A stretch of DNA of 64,000 bases from assembly GCF_019392195.1 (NCBI RefSeq), contig NZ_JAHXKI010000006.1:1-64000 (forward strand), written 5' to 3'. The notes under the pieces were generated by a model. The model did not search any database and had not been told where the DNA came from. It saw nothing but the letters and a program-made list of their open reading frames with translations. A program made the position numbers and the translations under genes. Positions 44,285 through 53,116 of the stretch are shown here, in pieces; position 1 is the first letter of the stretch; the number at the start of each line of letters is the position of its first letter. Origin of the DNA: Marinobacter sp. F4206. GTDB lineage: Bacteria > Pseudomonadota > Gammaproteobacteria > Pseudomonadales > Oleiphilaceae.

Positions 44285-46303
44285 ATGACCGTGTCCACCC
44301 GGACTTTACCACTCGCCTTGCTTATGGCCGGACTTGGCGGAGCCCTTCTGTCCTCGAGCATCCTGGCTGGCGCCACTCTGCTTCTGGCAATTGCCGGCGG
44401 TGTGTTCATCGCCCGTAAATCCCCGTACAAGGCAGGCTGGGATACGCCGAAAGAGCTGCGTTTACTGCATTTCGCGTTCTGGTTTTTTGTCCTGGTCAGC
44501 GCCTGGTCGTGGATGCTCGAGGGTTTTGATTACGAGGGTGGCAAGACCCTCGGCAGCCATGCACGATTCCTTGTTTTCTGGCCACTGGTCATCGCGCTCA
44601 GCTACATCCGATTAAGAGCCCAAACGATGTTTATCGCGATCGGTCTTGTCTCCCTGTCGGCTCTCATTGCCTTTGCGTCAGCGCTTGCAGACCAGTCCTG
44701 GTCCATTGACCGCATTCTGAACATGCGCTTTGGCGGCGGCATCAATCCAATCAGTTTTGGCAACCTGGCACTACTGGGCAGTGTAATGACGCTGGTCGGC
44801 GCTTCATTCTTCCTGCGGACCGGGCGAAAAATACCGGCAGCCTTTTTCGTCGTGGTTGGCGTGTTGGCGGCTGTTATATCCATGCTTTCCGAAACCCGGA
44901 GCAATCTGGTGGCACTCCCCTTTCTTCTGCTCGTTTGCCTCCCTCTTGTTGGTGGAAAAGCACGAATGGCCGGCCTGATACTGATACCCGCCATTCTTGG
45001 CTTGGCAATTGTATCCGGCGACCGCATGTCCCATTCCATCGAGGCACTGATGAACGGGAGCGCGCTCGATAATGGCATCGAGATACGCTTCGAGGTCTGG
45101 GGGCTGGCGTGGGAGATGTTCAAGGACCATCCATGGACGGGCGTCGGGCTGGGCGGCTACACCCACGCCATCGAATCCGCTGTCGCTAATGGAACCGCGC
45201 CTCAATACCTGCTCACCTGCTGTTCAGGACACGCCCACAGCGACTTCTTCAATAATGCAGCCACCAGTGGCATTCCCGGCATCCTGAGCTGGGCCCTGTT
45301 GATCTTCATACCGCTGACGATATTTGTCCGGCATCTTTTCAGTCGGCATCTCCCCGCCGCGCACCTCGCCGCCGCAGGCGCCTTGGTCAGTACCGGCTAT
45401 TTTTTCTTTGGCCTGACGGAAGCCACGTTCAATCGTAACCTGTTCCTGACCTTTTACCTGCTTTCCGTCGCGGCCATTGCCTCGGCCCTGTTTTATGAGC
45501 TCAGCGCCTCCTACGTTCGGCAGCGAAACCGCAAGGTGTCCGCGACCATTATTACCAAGAACGAAGAAGCGCATATTGCCGACTGCCTGAGGTCGGCGCG
45601 ACTGGTCGCAGACGAAGTTATCGTGCTGGACAGCGGAAGCTCAGACCGAACCGCAGAAATCGCGAGGGAGTACGCCGACATCGTCGAGGTCACCGATTGG
45701 CCAGGCTTCGGGATACAGAAGCAACGGGCCCTGGAGAAAGCCACCGGGGAATGGGTGCTGTCACTGGATGCCGATGAGCGTGTGACGCCGGAACTGGCCC
45801 GGGAAATCAATCACCACCTTGCCGATCCTGACGCCGATGCCTACAAACTGCCCTGGGCCGTTACGATCTATGGCACACGTCTCGACTTCGGTCGCAGCGG
45901 CCGTGCGCCCCTTCGCCTGTTCCGGCGCGAGGGCGTGAGCTTTTCCGATGCCCTGGTCCATGAGCGCATCCTGATACCGGAAGGCCGGAAAATAAAAACC
46001 CTGCGAGGTCGACTGACCCACTACACCCATCGGGATTTCGGTCACTCCCTGGAAAAAAGCGCCAAATACGCCTGGCTTGGCTCACTGGAAAAACACCGCA
46101 AGGGCAAGAAAACCCGCACAATGGTATACCCGACCCTGAGGGGCCTGATGACCTTTGTTCAGGTGTATTTCATCCGTTTTGGCTTTCTTGATGGCGCAGT
46201 CGGGTATTTAACGGCGGTGACCTATGCCCAGGTCACGTTCAATAAATATGCGGGCTTATGGACGCTGTCGCGGGACAAAAACATTGCCAGTGCAGATGAA
46301 TGA
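44285..46303 (+). CDS. Fusion protein: O-antigen ligase (WaaL-like) + GT2 glycosyltransferase
   Basis: One continuous frame of 672 residues joins two activities. Residues 1-410 are a polytopic O-antigen ligase/polymerase-type membrane protein with about 11 hydrophobic segments, the conserved Arg205 in ETRSN, and GHAHSDF (His316/His318) on the large periplasmic loop. Residues 417-672 are a WaaE-like GT2 domain with IITKNEE, VLDSGSSDRT and LDADE (494-498). No internal stop or start supports two genes. Ligase and core-modifying transferase are normally separate and act on opposite membrane faces, so the GT2 domain is probably cytoplasmic behind the last membrane segment. The substrates are unknown. 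Confidence 0.9.
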   Translation: MTVSTRTLPLALLMAGLGGALLSSSILAGATLLLAIAGGVFIARKSPYKAGWDTPKELRLLHFAFWFFVLVSAWSWMLEGFDYEGGKTLGSHARFLVFWPLVIALSYIRLRAQTMFIAIGLVSLSALIAFASALADQSWSIDRILNMRFGGGINPISFGNLALLGSVMTLVGASFFLRTGRKIPAAFFVVVGVLAAVISMLSETRSNLVALPFLLLVCLPLVGGKARMAGLILIPAILGLAIVSGDRMSHSIEALMNGSALDNGIEIRFEVWGLAWEMFKDHPWTGVGLGGYTHAIESAVANGTAPQYLLTCCSGHAHSDFFNNAATSGIPGILSWALLIFIPLTIFVRHLFSRHLPAAHLAAAGALVSTGYFFFGLTEATFNRNLFLTFYLLSVAAIASALFYELSASYVRQRNRKVSATIITKNEEAHIADCLRSARLVADEVIVLDSGSSDRTAEIAREYADIVEVTDWPGFGIQKQRALEKATGEWVLSLDADERVTPELAREINHHLADPDADAYKLPWAVTIYGTRLDFGRSGRAPLRLFRREGVSFSDALVHERILIPEGRKIKTLRGRLTHYTHRDFGHSLEKSAKYAWLGSLEKHRKGKKTRTMVYPTLRGLMTFVQVYFIRFGFLDGAVGYLTAVTYAQVTFNKYAGLWTLSRDKNIASADE

Positions 46304-46405
46304 TATGTTCGCAGTTGCTTCGGCGCTGCTTTCCAAGAGCGGACTCAGGCGCCTGAACAACCGATCAAACCTGAAGGCCAGCCAAAAACTGCAATAGAGA
46401 GACCT

Positions 46406-47452
46406 CTATTTCGGCACCACGAACGAATGTAAACCCGTTGTCTGAACACCGATACCATGCAGCATCTCGACTATCTCATCGTAGTAGGGAAGGCTGGAAG
46501 CAAGGATCTTGTCATCTATCTGAAAAACCTGCATCTCAGGAAAAATCTTCTTGATCGTGAACAGAGCAGTTGAGGCGAAACTGTAGAACCCAAGGTAGGA
46601 CTCTCCTGACATGGCTACCTCAACTTCAATTGGGCGTCCGGCTTGCCGTATTTCCACCGGAAATGCTCCAAGTACCCTCTCAAGCTCCCCAGGAACTTCC
46701 TTTCTGTGCAGGAAATACAGGATTCGGGCATTTTTGTGCCGCTGGACTACAAGCTGAATCTGCATCTTCAGTCGCTCCAGCCGCTCCTCCCCTCCAAAGG
46801 GCTGCCCCAAAAAGGCCACTACCGGCCTGTTTCCCGAATTTGAGACATCGGTTTTGAACGTCCGTCGAAACAAGGGAAAATCGTGAATTTCGATACTAAT
46901 TCGCTCGGAATCAGGCAAGGGGAAGCAAGTAAAAAAGGCGACGGTACCAGTATCGCGTTCAGCAGTAAGCTGAATTCCCATGGCAGCCAGCACCCTTCTC
47001 TTCCCACTCGAAATTCGCGGATGGAAACTTTCATCGTGAATGGCGTGGTAATACTTCACGGTCGCCAGACCATCATCCACAAAGATGACCTGGGCGCTAT
47101 CCAAACCAAGATAGAAGATCTCGTGAACCCAGCTGTTCTTGTTCCCGATGAAGAGACGAGCTATCAAACAACCTGACAGCCGCCGAAAAATGGAGCCAAG
47201 CCTGAAATAAAACGACGTCTTTCCCAAGAAGACAGTATCTTGACCTTTCCAGCCCAAAGAATCCGCCAGGAAAGCCATCTGAGACTCTGTCTCTTTGTTG
47301 TCAGGCCTCGCCACAATCAACACACAGGAGTCACTCGCACATCCATAATGCTCGCGAGCCTCGGAACAGCCGATGAGCTGCAACGGTGTACTGGCAACGA
47401 AAACATTGATGCAACCCTGGTTGCGGTTCAAGCTCGCGTACTCCTGAGTCAC
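46406..47452 (-). CDS. Sialyltransferase-like protein (GT52/polysialyltransferase-type)
   Basis: The function is uncertain. The 348 residues begin with INVFVASTPLQLIG, the typical opening of GT52 and polysialyltransferase proteins, and have the acidic DDG motif at 126-128 in VIFVDDGLATVKYY. The second motif, HP in bacterial sialyltransferases, reads HR (His249-Arg250, in FLHRKE). No membrane segment is seen. GC is about 48% by sampling against about 60% or more nearby, pointing to acquisition. It is last in the kdkA operon. It could also transfer another sugar acid such as Kdo. Confidence 0.7.
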   Translation of the reverse strand: MTQEYASLNRNQGCINVFVASTPLQLIGCSEAREHYGCASDSCVLIVARPDNKETESQMAFLADSLGWKGQDTVFLGKTSFYFRLGSIFRRLSGCLIARLFIGNKNSWVHEIFYLGLDSAQVIFVDDGLATVKYYHAIHDESFHPRISSGKRRVLAAMGIQLTAERDTGTVAFFTCFPLPDSERISIEIHDFPLFRRTFKTDVSNSGNRPVVAFLGQPFGGEERLERLKMQIQLVVQRHKNARILYFLHRKEVPGELERVLGAFPVEIRQAGRPIEVEVAMSGESYLGFYSFASTALFTIKKIFPEMQVFQIDDKILASSLPYYDEIVEMLHGIGVQTTGLHSFVVPK

Positions 47453-47465
47453 GAGGTGAAATCGT

Positions 47466-48542
47466 TCATTGGCTGCTTACCGACTGCTTTTTGAGCTCCC
47501 TTCGCAAGCGACGCCTCACCTTGACCTTCCTGAGTAAGTTCAGAGGCTTTCGCCTTAATCCCGCCTGTTTGTTAACCAGGAAATCATCCACCGCATCCAG
47601 AACACGACCACTGGAATGGCCATCGCGGAAACTGTGCAATTCATCGCACAATTTCCGAGTCTCATCCATCAACTCCCCCGGGTATTTAAGCGCTTTTTCC
47701 AGAGCGGGTTCTACATCCCTAACGTTGTCCACATCAATGAGGTAGGGGCCCGGCATTTTCGTCCTGAAAGTCACCACAGGACGATCCAGGAACATGAACT
47801 CGAACATGATGGATGAGGTATCGCAGAGCATCACGTCGGCTTGCGGCAGTATGGGCAAAAGATCCTCGTCACTTTCGACAAAGCGAAGATTCTCTCCGGC
47901 CAGGCTGCGGTATTGCTCGACGACTGACGCTTCCATTTTGGGGTGAAGCGTAACAATAAATTTCCATCGCCCACTTGATGCAAGTTCTGCTATTTTTTCC
48001 ACCAGAGCTGGCGCCGATGTCACGGATCGGCTGAAGGTCGATGCGTAGAACACGACAGGCAGTTCACCCTGTCCACGCGCACGCGGTCCTTGAACCTGTT
48101 TCTGCAACAAAGAATCCAGTTTCGGCCAGCCGGTGTGGGCAACCGCAAAGTGCTGGTGTAATTCAGCCAGCTGCTGGAATTTGGCGGTATCCGTCTCTGC
48201 GTGAGTGCAGTAGAGATCAAACCATCCCCGAATACGATAGTGGTCGCTTTCAGCCTCACTGTTGTGACCACGCTTGTTGCGCGCCATTCCGTGAAATACT
48301 TCGACCTTGATACCCGGAAAAAAATAGGGAACCCAGTCGCCAGGCACGAAGGTCGCATCAGCGTTAAATTCCATCACCTCTTTTACGGTCTTGAGGTGAC
48401 GCTCATCCGGTCCCAGAGGCTCTGCCGTGCATCCCGCTACGAACCAGGCCGCTTCCCCACCCCGCCGACGAATCTCTTCCTGGAGCGGACGAAGAATCGA
48501 GTAGGAATAGGGCTGATTTACAAAAAAAAGGTATCGGCGCAT
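47466..48542 (-). CDS. CDP-glycerol glycerophosphotransferase family protein
   Basis: GT-B-like enzyme of 358 residues with the family landmarks VFHGM near 82-86, TGWPKLD, VTLHPK and CDTSSIMFEFM. In Gram-positives such proteins (TagB/TagF) build teichoic acids; in Gram-negatives they occur in capsule and LPS loci and can add glycerol phosphate. The C-terminus is strongly basic. No gene for CDP-glycerol synthesis (tagD-like) is in the window, so the donor is not established. Confidence 0.85.
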   Translation of the reverse strand: MRRYLFFVNQPYSYSILRPLQEEIRRRGGEAAWFVAGCTAEPLGPDERHLKTVKEVMEFNADATFVPGDWVPYFFPGIKVEVFHGMARNKRGHNSEAESDHYRIRGWFDLYCTHAETDTAKFQQLAELHQHFAVAHTGWPKLDSLLQKQVQGPRARGQGELPVVFYASTFSRSVTSAPALVEKIAELASSGRWKFIVTLHPKMEASVVEQYRSLAGENLRFVESDEDLLPILPQADVMLCDTSSIMFEFMFLDRPVVTFRTKMPGPYLIDVDNVRDVEPALEKALKYPGELMDETRKLCDELHSFRDGHSSGRVLDAVDDFLVNKQAGLRRKPLNLLRKVKVRRRLRRELKKQSVSSQ

Positions 48543-49661
48543 TCACTTCCTGCCTGTCAATGACTTGTAAAGCTCGCCGGTTTCAAGGACGGTTTGCGAG
48601 GTGTGAAACGCGTTCGCAATACGGTTCCTGGCAGCCTGCCCAAGCTCCGCCAACAGCCCTCGATCACGGTAGAGAGACTCAATAGCCCGGGCCAGTGCGG
48701 CACTGCTCTTTGGCTCGACAACCAGACCGCTCACACCATCTTCAACCAACTCAGGCATTCCACCCACCCCGGTCACAACCGGCGTAACACCATAGGCCAT
48801 GGACTCAATCACCGCCCGAGGCAACCCTTCACGTTCCGTGGACGGCAGCACAAATACATCACTGGCAGCTGCAATGGCAGGCGCATCGTTTCGGTAACCA
48901 GTAAAATGGATTCTTTCGGAGCGAGGCGAGTTGGCAACCAGTTCTTTTATTGCATCATTCTTGTCAACGTCGCCTACCAGTAGCAGATGAACCTCGACAT
49001 CCTTCGGGAGGTCTCCTACAGCATTCACCAGCACATCAAATCCCTTTCTGGGAGAGTTTCGCCCAGTGCAACAGACAACAAAATCCCCTTCCTGTACCCC
49101 AAACTCACTCAGGTCCGCAGGCTCTGCCTGATACCAGTCCAGATCATGGCCCTTGTAGATCCGCTGGAGTTTCGAATCCGGAATCCGCATCCAGAGAAAC
49201 GTCAGGCTCGCCAGATAATCTTTGATGGCATCGGCAACGCAGACAATCTTGCTGACCCGGGGATGGAGGAACGTTATCCAGGATTCAGGGTTCAGAAAAC
49301 TGATGTTCCCGATAACCCCACGATAGGCAACGATCCTGATATCGGTCCCTTTGGACGCTTTAATGCCGCACGCCAGGGCTCTGGGGTTGTAGGCGTGGAT
49401 AATTTCGTAGTTTTTCTTCGCGAGCTGCTCCCGAATCGCGGCTATTCCGGCTTTGTCGAAGCGACTTTCCAACGCCATGGGCTGCGCGACCATTCCTTCA
49501 TCAACGAGGCGCTGATAGTTCCGGCCTTTGGGATTACACATGACATCGACGTCAAAGCCTGCCCTCTTCAACCCGATAAACAGCTCCGTCTCCGGGCGGT
49601 CGCAGGCATCTGTCAGGCACAGGATGGCAGGCAGCGAGGTATTTTCCTGATGATTGGTCAA
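48543..49661 (-). CDS. Glycosyltransferase family 4
   Basis: A 372-residue GT-B enzyme with the C-terminal half well conserved: TGRNSPRKGFDVLVNAV, VLPSTEREGLPRAVIESMAYGVTPVVTGVGGMPEL. Its ATG overlaps the kdkA stop by 4 bp and its stop abuts the next gene, so it is in the kdkA operon. It probably extends the inner core. Acceptor and donor unknown. Confidence 0.9.
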   Translation of the reverse strand: MTNHQENTSLPAILCLTDACDRPETELFIGLKRAGFDVDVMCNPKGRNYQRLVDEGMVAQPMALESRFDKAGIAAIREQLAKKNYEIIHAYNPRALACGIKASKGTDIRIVAYRGVIGNISFLNPESWITFLHPRVSKIVCVADAIKDYLASLTFLWMRIPDSKLQRIYKGHDLDWYQAEPADLSEFGVQEGDFVVCCTGRNSPRKGFDVLVNAVGDLPKDVEVHLLLVGDVDKNDAIKELVANSPRSERIHFTGYRNDAPAIAAASDVFVLPSTEREGLPRAVIESMAYGVTPVVTGVGGMPELVEDGVSGLVVEPKSSAALARAIESLYRDRGLLAELGQAARNRIANAFHTSQTVLETGELYKSLTGRK

Positions 49662-50374
49662 GCGGAGTGACTCCCATTGTATCCGTTCATAAAAGCATCC
49701 CAGACGCCTTTCTGTGCGGCTTCACCTGCCACTTTTCTCAAGGATCTGGCAAATCGTTCAAGGTTGGCGTTCTTCCAGCTGGAAGCCGATCCGGGTGGTC
49801 GAATCTGTCCTTTGTCGAAGTCGATCAGATAGAAAGTTTCTCCCCTGACCAGAACGTTGAAACAGTTCAGATCGGCGTGATGAACACCATGGTCGTGGAA
49901 GCGCCGAATGGTCTGACCCAGCGCATACCAGTCAGCGGCCTGTAACGTCGTTATCAACTCGGCAAGAGGAACCGTCTCGTCCAGCCGCTCAATGATAATG
50001 GCCGCCCGATAGTGCACCGGTGACACCTTCCGGTACCAGGCAGCCACTGCTCTGGGAACCGGAAGTCCCATCTGGTCAAGTTGATTCAACAGCCGGAATT
50101 CTGAGAACGAGCGCACGTCCCGTTCACGGGTGAAGGCATAGGCCTTCTCGGATAGCTTGGCTACGAGGCCACCACGGCGGTACTCCCGCAACACAAGCCG
50201 ACTTCCATCGGCATCGATAAACCAGGCGCCCCCACGGCCACCACTGCTGACCGGTTGGGCCCGTTTTCCCCAGTATTCGGGACTGAACCAGTCGACGGTG
50301 ACTCGTCCCTCATAATCCGGATGTATGAGCAATCCTGAGCCCTCTTGTCGTTCACAGATTTCAGACTCGACCAT
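49658..50374 (-). CDS. kdkA: 3-deoxy-D-manno-octulosonic acid kinase
   Basis: Phosphorylates the single Kdo of the LPS inner core at O-4. This eukaryotic-like kinase of 238 residues has a basic lysine-less N-lobe typical of KdkA, the catalytic loop HHADLNCFNVLV, and the metal motif IDFDKG. It is first in a four-gene minus-strand operon. Its presence argues for a mono-Kdo core as in Haemophilus and Vibrio. Confidence 0.93.
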   Translation of the reverse strand: MVESEICERQEGSGLLIHPDYEGRVTVDWFSPEYWGKRAQPVSSGGRGGAWFIDADGSRLVLREYRRGGLVAKLSEKAYAFTRERDVRSFSEFRLLNQLDQMGLPVPRAVAAWYRKVSPVHYRAAIIIERLDETVPLAELITTLQAADWYALGQTIRRFHDHGVHHADLNCFNVLVRGETFYLIDFDKGQIRPPGSASSWKNANLERFARSLRKVAGEAAQKGVWDAFMNGYNGSHSA

Positions 50375-50528
50375 GGATCCCCGTACGCCAGAACATGAGA
50401 GCAGCCAACAGACCAGGCAGGTATCGGGACGTCTGCCGGTGAGTGATATAGAATGGCGGCCAGTTTACCAATGATTAGCTGCAAAGCTCTACAAACCCGT
50501 TCTCGAACATGCCATGGATCCCTGTTAA

Positions 50529-51566
50529 ATGAAGTCGATCTGCATTCTCCGCCTGTCCGCCATTGGCGATGTCACGCACGTCGTTCCTGTGGTCCTGAGC
50601 CTCCAGGAACAGCTTCCGGGTGTAAAAATCACCTGGGTGATTGGCAAAATAGAAGCCAAGCTGATCGGTGACCTTCCCGGCGTCGAGTTCGTCATTTTTG
50701 ACAAGAAGGCGGGCCGCCAAGGCTACTCGGAGCTGCGCCAGAAAATGAAAGGGCGCAGGTTTGATGCTTTGCTGCATATGCAGGTCGCCTTCCGAGCCAA
50801 CCTGGCGTCCGCGTGCATTCCTGCGAAAATCCGGGTGGGCTACGATACAGCGCGGAGTAAGGACCTCCACAGCCTGTTCATCAACCGACGTATCAAGCCC
50901 GCTCAACATCAGCACGTCCGCGATTGCCTGGCGAGCTTTCTGGAACCACTCGGACTTGACCCCGCACCTCCACGCTGGATGATTCCACTGACCGACAGCG
51001 ACCACGCCTTTGCCCGACAGCACCTGGCCGAGGACCGCCGGAATCTCGTGATCAGCCCGTGCGCCAGCCACACCCTGCGCAACTGGCCGGCAAGGCATTA
51101 TGCCCACTTGGCCGACCACGCCATCCGAACCCACGGAATGAAGGTGATTCTGGTAGGCAGTCCGGCACCTTTCGAAGCCGATTATTGTGCCGCTATCGAA
51201 TCCGAGATGACGGAAAATGCTCACAACATCTGCGGCCAGGACACCCTGAAGCAGCTCACCGCCCTGATGACACACGCCGATCTGGTGGTCGCTCCCGACA
51301 CCGGCCCGGCCCACATAGCCAGTGCCGTGGGCACCGATGTCCTCGGGCTGTTCGCCGCCAGCAATCCCGACCGCTCAGGGCCTTACAACTCACTGCAGTG
51401 GTGCGTCAACCGTTACCCCGAGGCACTAAAGCAGTTCACCGGAAAGACGGTCGATGAGGCCAGATGGGGTGCCAAGGCAGAGTTTGAAGGGGCGATGGAA
51501 CTGGTCACTGTGGAAGATGTGACCGCAATGCTGGATCGCTGGGTTGAGAGCAAAGCCAACCGCTGA
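50529..51566 (+). CDS. LPS heptosyltransferase (GT9)
   Basis: A 345-residue GT-B enzyme that adds L-glycero-D-manno-heptose to the inner core. It begins ICILRLSAIGDVTHVVPVV, has NWPARHYAHLAD and the donor-binding DTGPAHIASAVGT. WaaC or WaaF identity is not clear; heptosyltransferase II/I relatives both fit. It is divergent from kdkA. The next genes, DUF6165 and ilvE, are on the other strand. Confidence 0.9.
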   Translation: MKSICILRLSAIGDVTHVVPVVLSLQEQLPGVKITWVIGKIEAKLIGDLPGVEFVIFDKKAGRQGYSELRQKMKGRRFDALLHMQVAFRANLASACIPAKIRVGYDTARSKDLHSLFINRRIKPAQHQHVRDCLASFLEPLGLDPAPPRWMIPLTDSDHAFARQHLAEDRRNLVISPCASHTLRNWPARHYAHLADHAIRTHGMKVILVGSPAPFEADYCAAIESEMTENAHNICGQDTLKQLTALMTHADLVVAPDTGPAHIASAVGTDVLGLFAASNPDRSGPYNSLQWCVNRYPEALKQFTGKTVDEARWGAKAEFEGAMELVTVEDVTAMLDRWVESKANR

Positions 51567-51614
51567 TACGGGTCCGTCGCGAACGGCTGACCCGCAACAG
51601 GGCATCGGAACCGA

Positions 51615-52019
51615 TTACTTCTTCGCGGTGTAATCCTGGTAGGATTTCTCTTCCACGAACCGGGAACCGAGGGCAAGGTTAACGTCTTTCTTGATCGCGG
51701 CGCGCTTGTCGTTCGTCACGTAAACGGCCCGGGCCAGTTCGATGAAGCGGGGCCCGAAATCCTGCTCGGCTTCCTGATCCCGAATGTCGTCCTCGATCTC
51801 CCAGAGCGCCTCATTCACCGCCTTGAGCTGCTTTCTCAGGTCCGAGATCGCGGCTTGGTCCTTGACGGCTTCGTTCCAGGTGGCGCTGAGCTCATCCAGT
51901 TCCAGACGCACGTTTCTAACCTTTGCCTCATCCTTGATGCGCTCGGATTTGATTTCAAGGATCGTAATCTTGTCGAGGACCTCGCCGAAGGAGACGGGGA
52001 CTTTAATGACGTCTGCCAT
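51615..52019 (-). CDS. DUF6165 family protein
   Basis: A 134-residue, highly charged helical protein with no signal or membrane segment. It begins MADVIKVPVSFGEVLDKITILEIK, quoted here by its key part VPVSFGEVLDKITILEIK, which is the most conserved part of this uncharacterised family. Its members lie near LPS genes, as here between the heptosyltransferase and ilvE. Function unknown. Confidence 0.8.
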   Translation of the reverse strand: MADVIKVPVSFGEVLDKITILEIKSERIKDEAKVRNVRLELDELSATWNEAVKDQAAISDLRKQLKAVNEALWEIEDDIRDQEAEQDFGPRFIELARAVYVTNDKRAAIKKDVNLALGSRFVEEKSYQDYTAKK

Positions 52020-52056
52020 GTGCTATTCCTGAAAAATTAAGTGGGTTTAAACAACA

Positions 52057-52091
52057 AGGCCGCCTGACTGCTCTTACGCAGAAGGCGGCCT
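52057..52091 (-). terminator. Terminator downstream of ilvE
   Basis: AGGCCGCCT (52057-52065) pairs with AGGCGGCCT (52083-52091). In the minus-strand transcript the stem is followed by a U-rich stretch. It lies between the ilvE stop and the DUF6165 start. Confidence 0.7.
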
Positions 52092-52109
52092 GGGCACTTT
52101 GTTCGCCGA

Positions 52110-53036
52110 TCAGCCGCTAACCGGCGTCAACCAGCCTTTGTGAGCGTCCAGCTTGCCCTTGACCGCATCGAAGTACATTCCCTGCAGCTTCTCGGTTACC
52201 GGACCGCGTTTGCCGGCGCCAATCACCCGGCCGTCTAGCTCGCGAATCGGCAGTACTTCTGCGGCGGTGCCCGTGAAGAAGGCCTCTTCAGCGATGTACA
52301 CCTCATCCCGGGTGATCCGGCGCTCTTTGACCGGGATGTTCAATTCGCTGGCAAAGTCGAGGATGGTCTGGCGGGTAATACCCTCGAGGCAGGAGGTCAG
52401 CTCTGGCGTATGCAGGACACCGTCGCGAATGATGAAGATATTCTCGCCCGAGCCTTCGGCAACATAGCCCTCGTTATCGAGCAGCAATGCTTCCTCACAG
52501 CCACTGGCAATCGCTTCGTTCAGCGCCAGCATGGAGTTGATGTAGTTGCCGTTTGCCTTCGCCTTGCACATGGTGATGTTGACGTGGTGACGGGTGTAGG
52601 ACGAGGTCCGCACCTTGATCCCTATCTCCTTGGCTTCCGGCGACATGTAAGACGGCCAGCTCCAGGCGGCGACCATCACATGAACCTTCAGGTTGTCGGC
52701 CCGAAGTCCCATGCCCTCAGATCCCAGGAACACCATGGGCCGGATGTAAGCTTCATCAAGGTTGTTGTCCCGAACGGCCGCGCATTGGGCCGCGTTGAGT
52801 TCATCCTTGCTGAACGGCATCTTCATGTTGAGGATGTGGGCAGAGCGGAAGAGCCGATCGGTATGGTCTTCCAGACGAAAAATGGCAGGACCGTTCGCGG
52901 TATTATAGGCCCGCACACCTTCAAAACAGCCCAGGCCGTAATGCAGGGTATGGGTCAGCACGTGGGTTTTGGCTTCCCGCCAGGGAACCATTTCACCATC
53001 CAGCCAAATAAGGCCATCGCGATCAGCCATCGACAT
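52110..53036 (-). CDS. ilvE: Branched-chain amino acid aminotransferase
   Basis: PLP enzyme that catalyses the last step of Leu, Ile and Val synthesis. The 308 residues have LHYGLGCFEGVRAY, IRPMVF, the PLP lysine region CKAKANGNYINS (Lys about 160), and EGSGENIFI. The ATG at 53036 has AGGAG nine bases upstream. It follows glnE by 80 bp on the same strand, the order seen in Pseudomonas. Confidence 0.95.
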   Translation of the reverse strand: MSMADRDGLIWLDGEMVPWREAKTHVLTHTLHYGLGCFEGVRAYNTANGPAIFRLEDHTDRLFRSAHILNMKMPFSKDELNAAQCAAVRDNNLDEAYIRPMVFLGSEGMGLRADNLKVHVMVAAWSWPSYMSPEAKEIGIKVRTSSYTRHHVNITMCKAKANGNYINSMLALNEAIASGCEEALLLDNEGYVAEGSGENIFIIRDGVLHTPELTSCLEGITRQTILDFASELNIPVKERRITRDEVYIAEEAFFTGTAAEVLPIRELDGRVIGAGKRGPVTEKLQGMYFDAVKGKLDAHKGWLTPVSG

Positions 53037-53116
53037 TCTTCGTTGCTCCTAAAAAAAGCGGTTTTCGGGGAACCGGCATTCTAGCAGGAAATTTCAAAAG
53101 AAAGAAATTTAGCAAG

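Noticed and set aside
46345..46356. 12-bp perfect palindrome TCAGGCGCCTGA between convergent genes
   Set aside because: It has no loop or U-tract, so it is not a convincing terminator, and one palindrome is not evidence of an operator.
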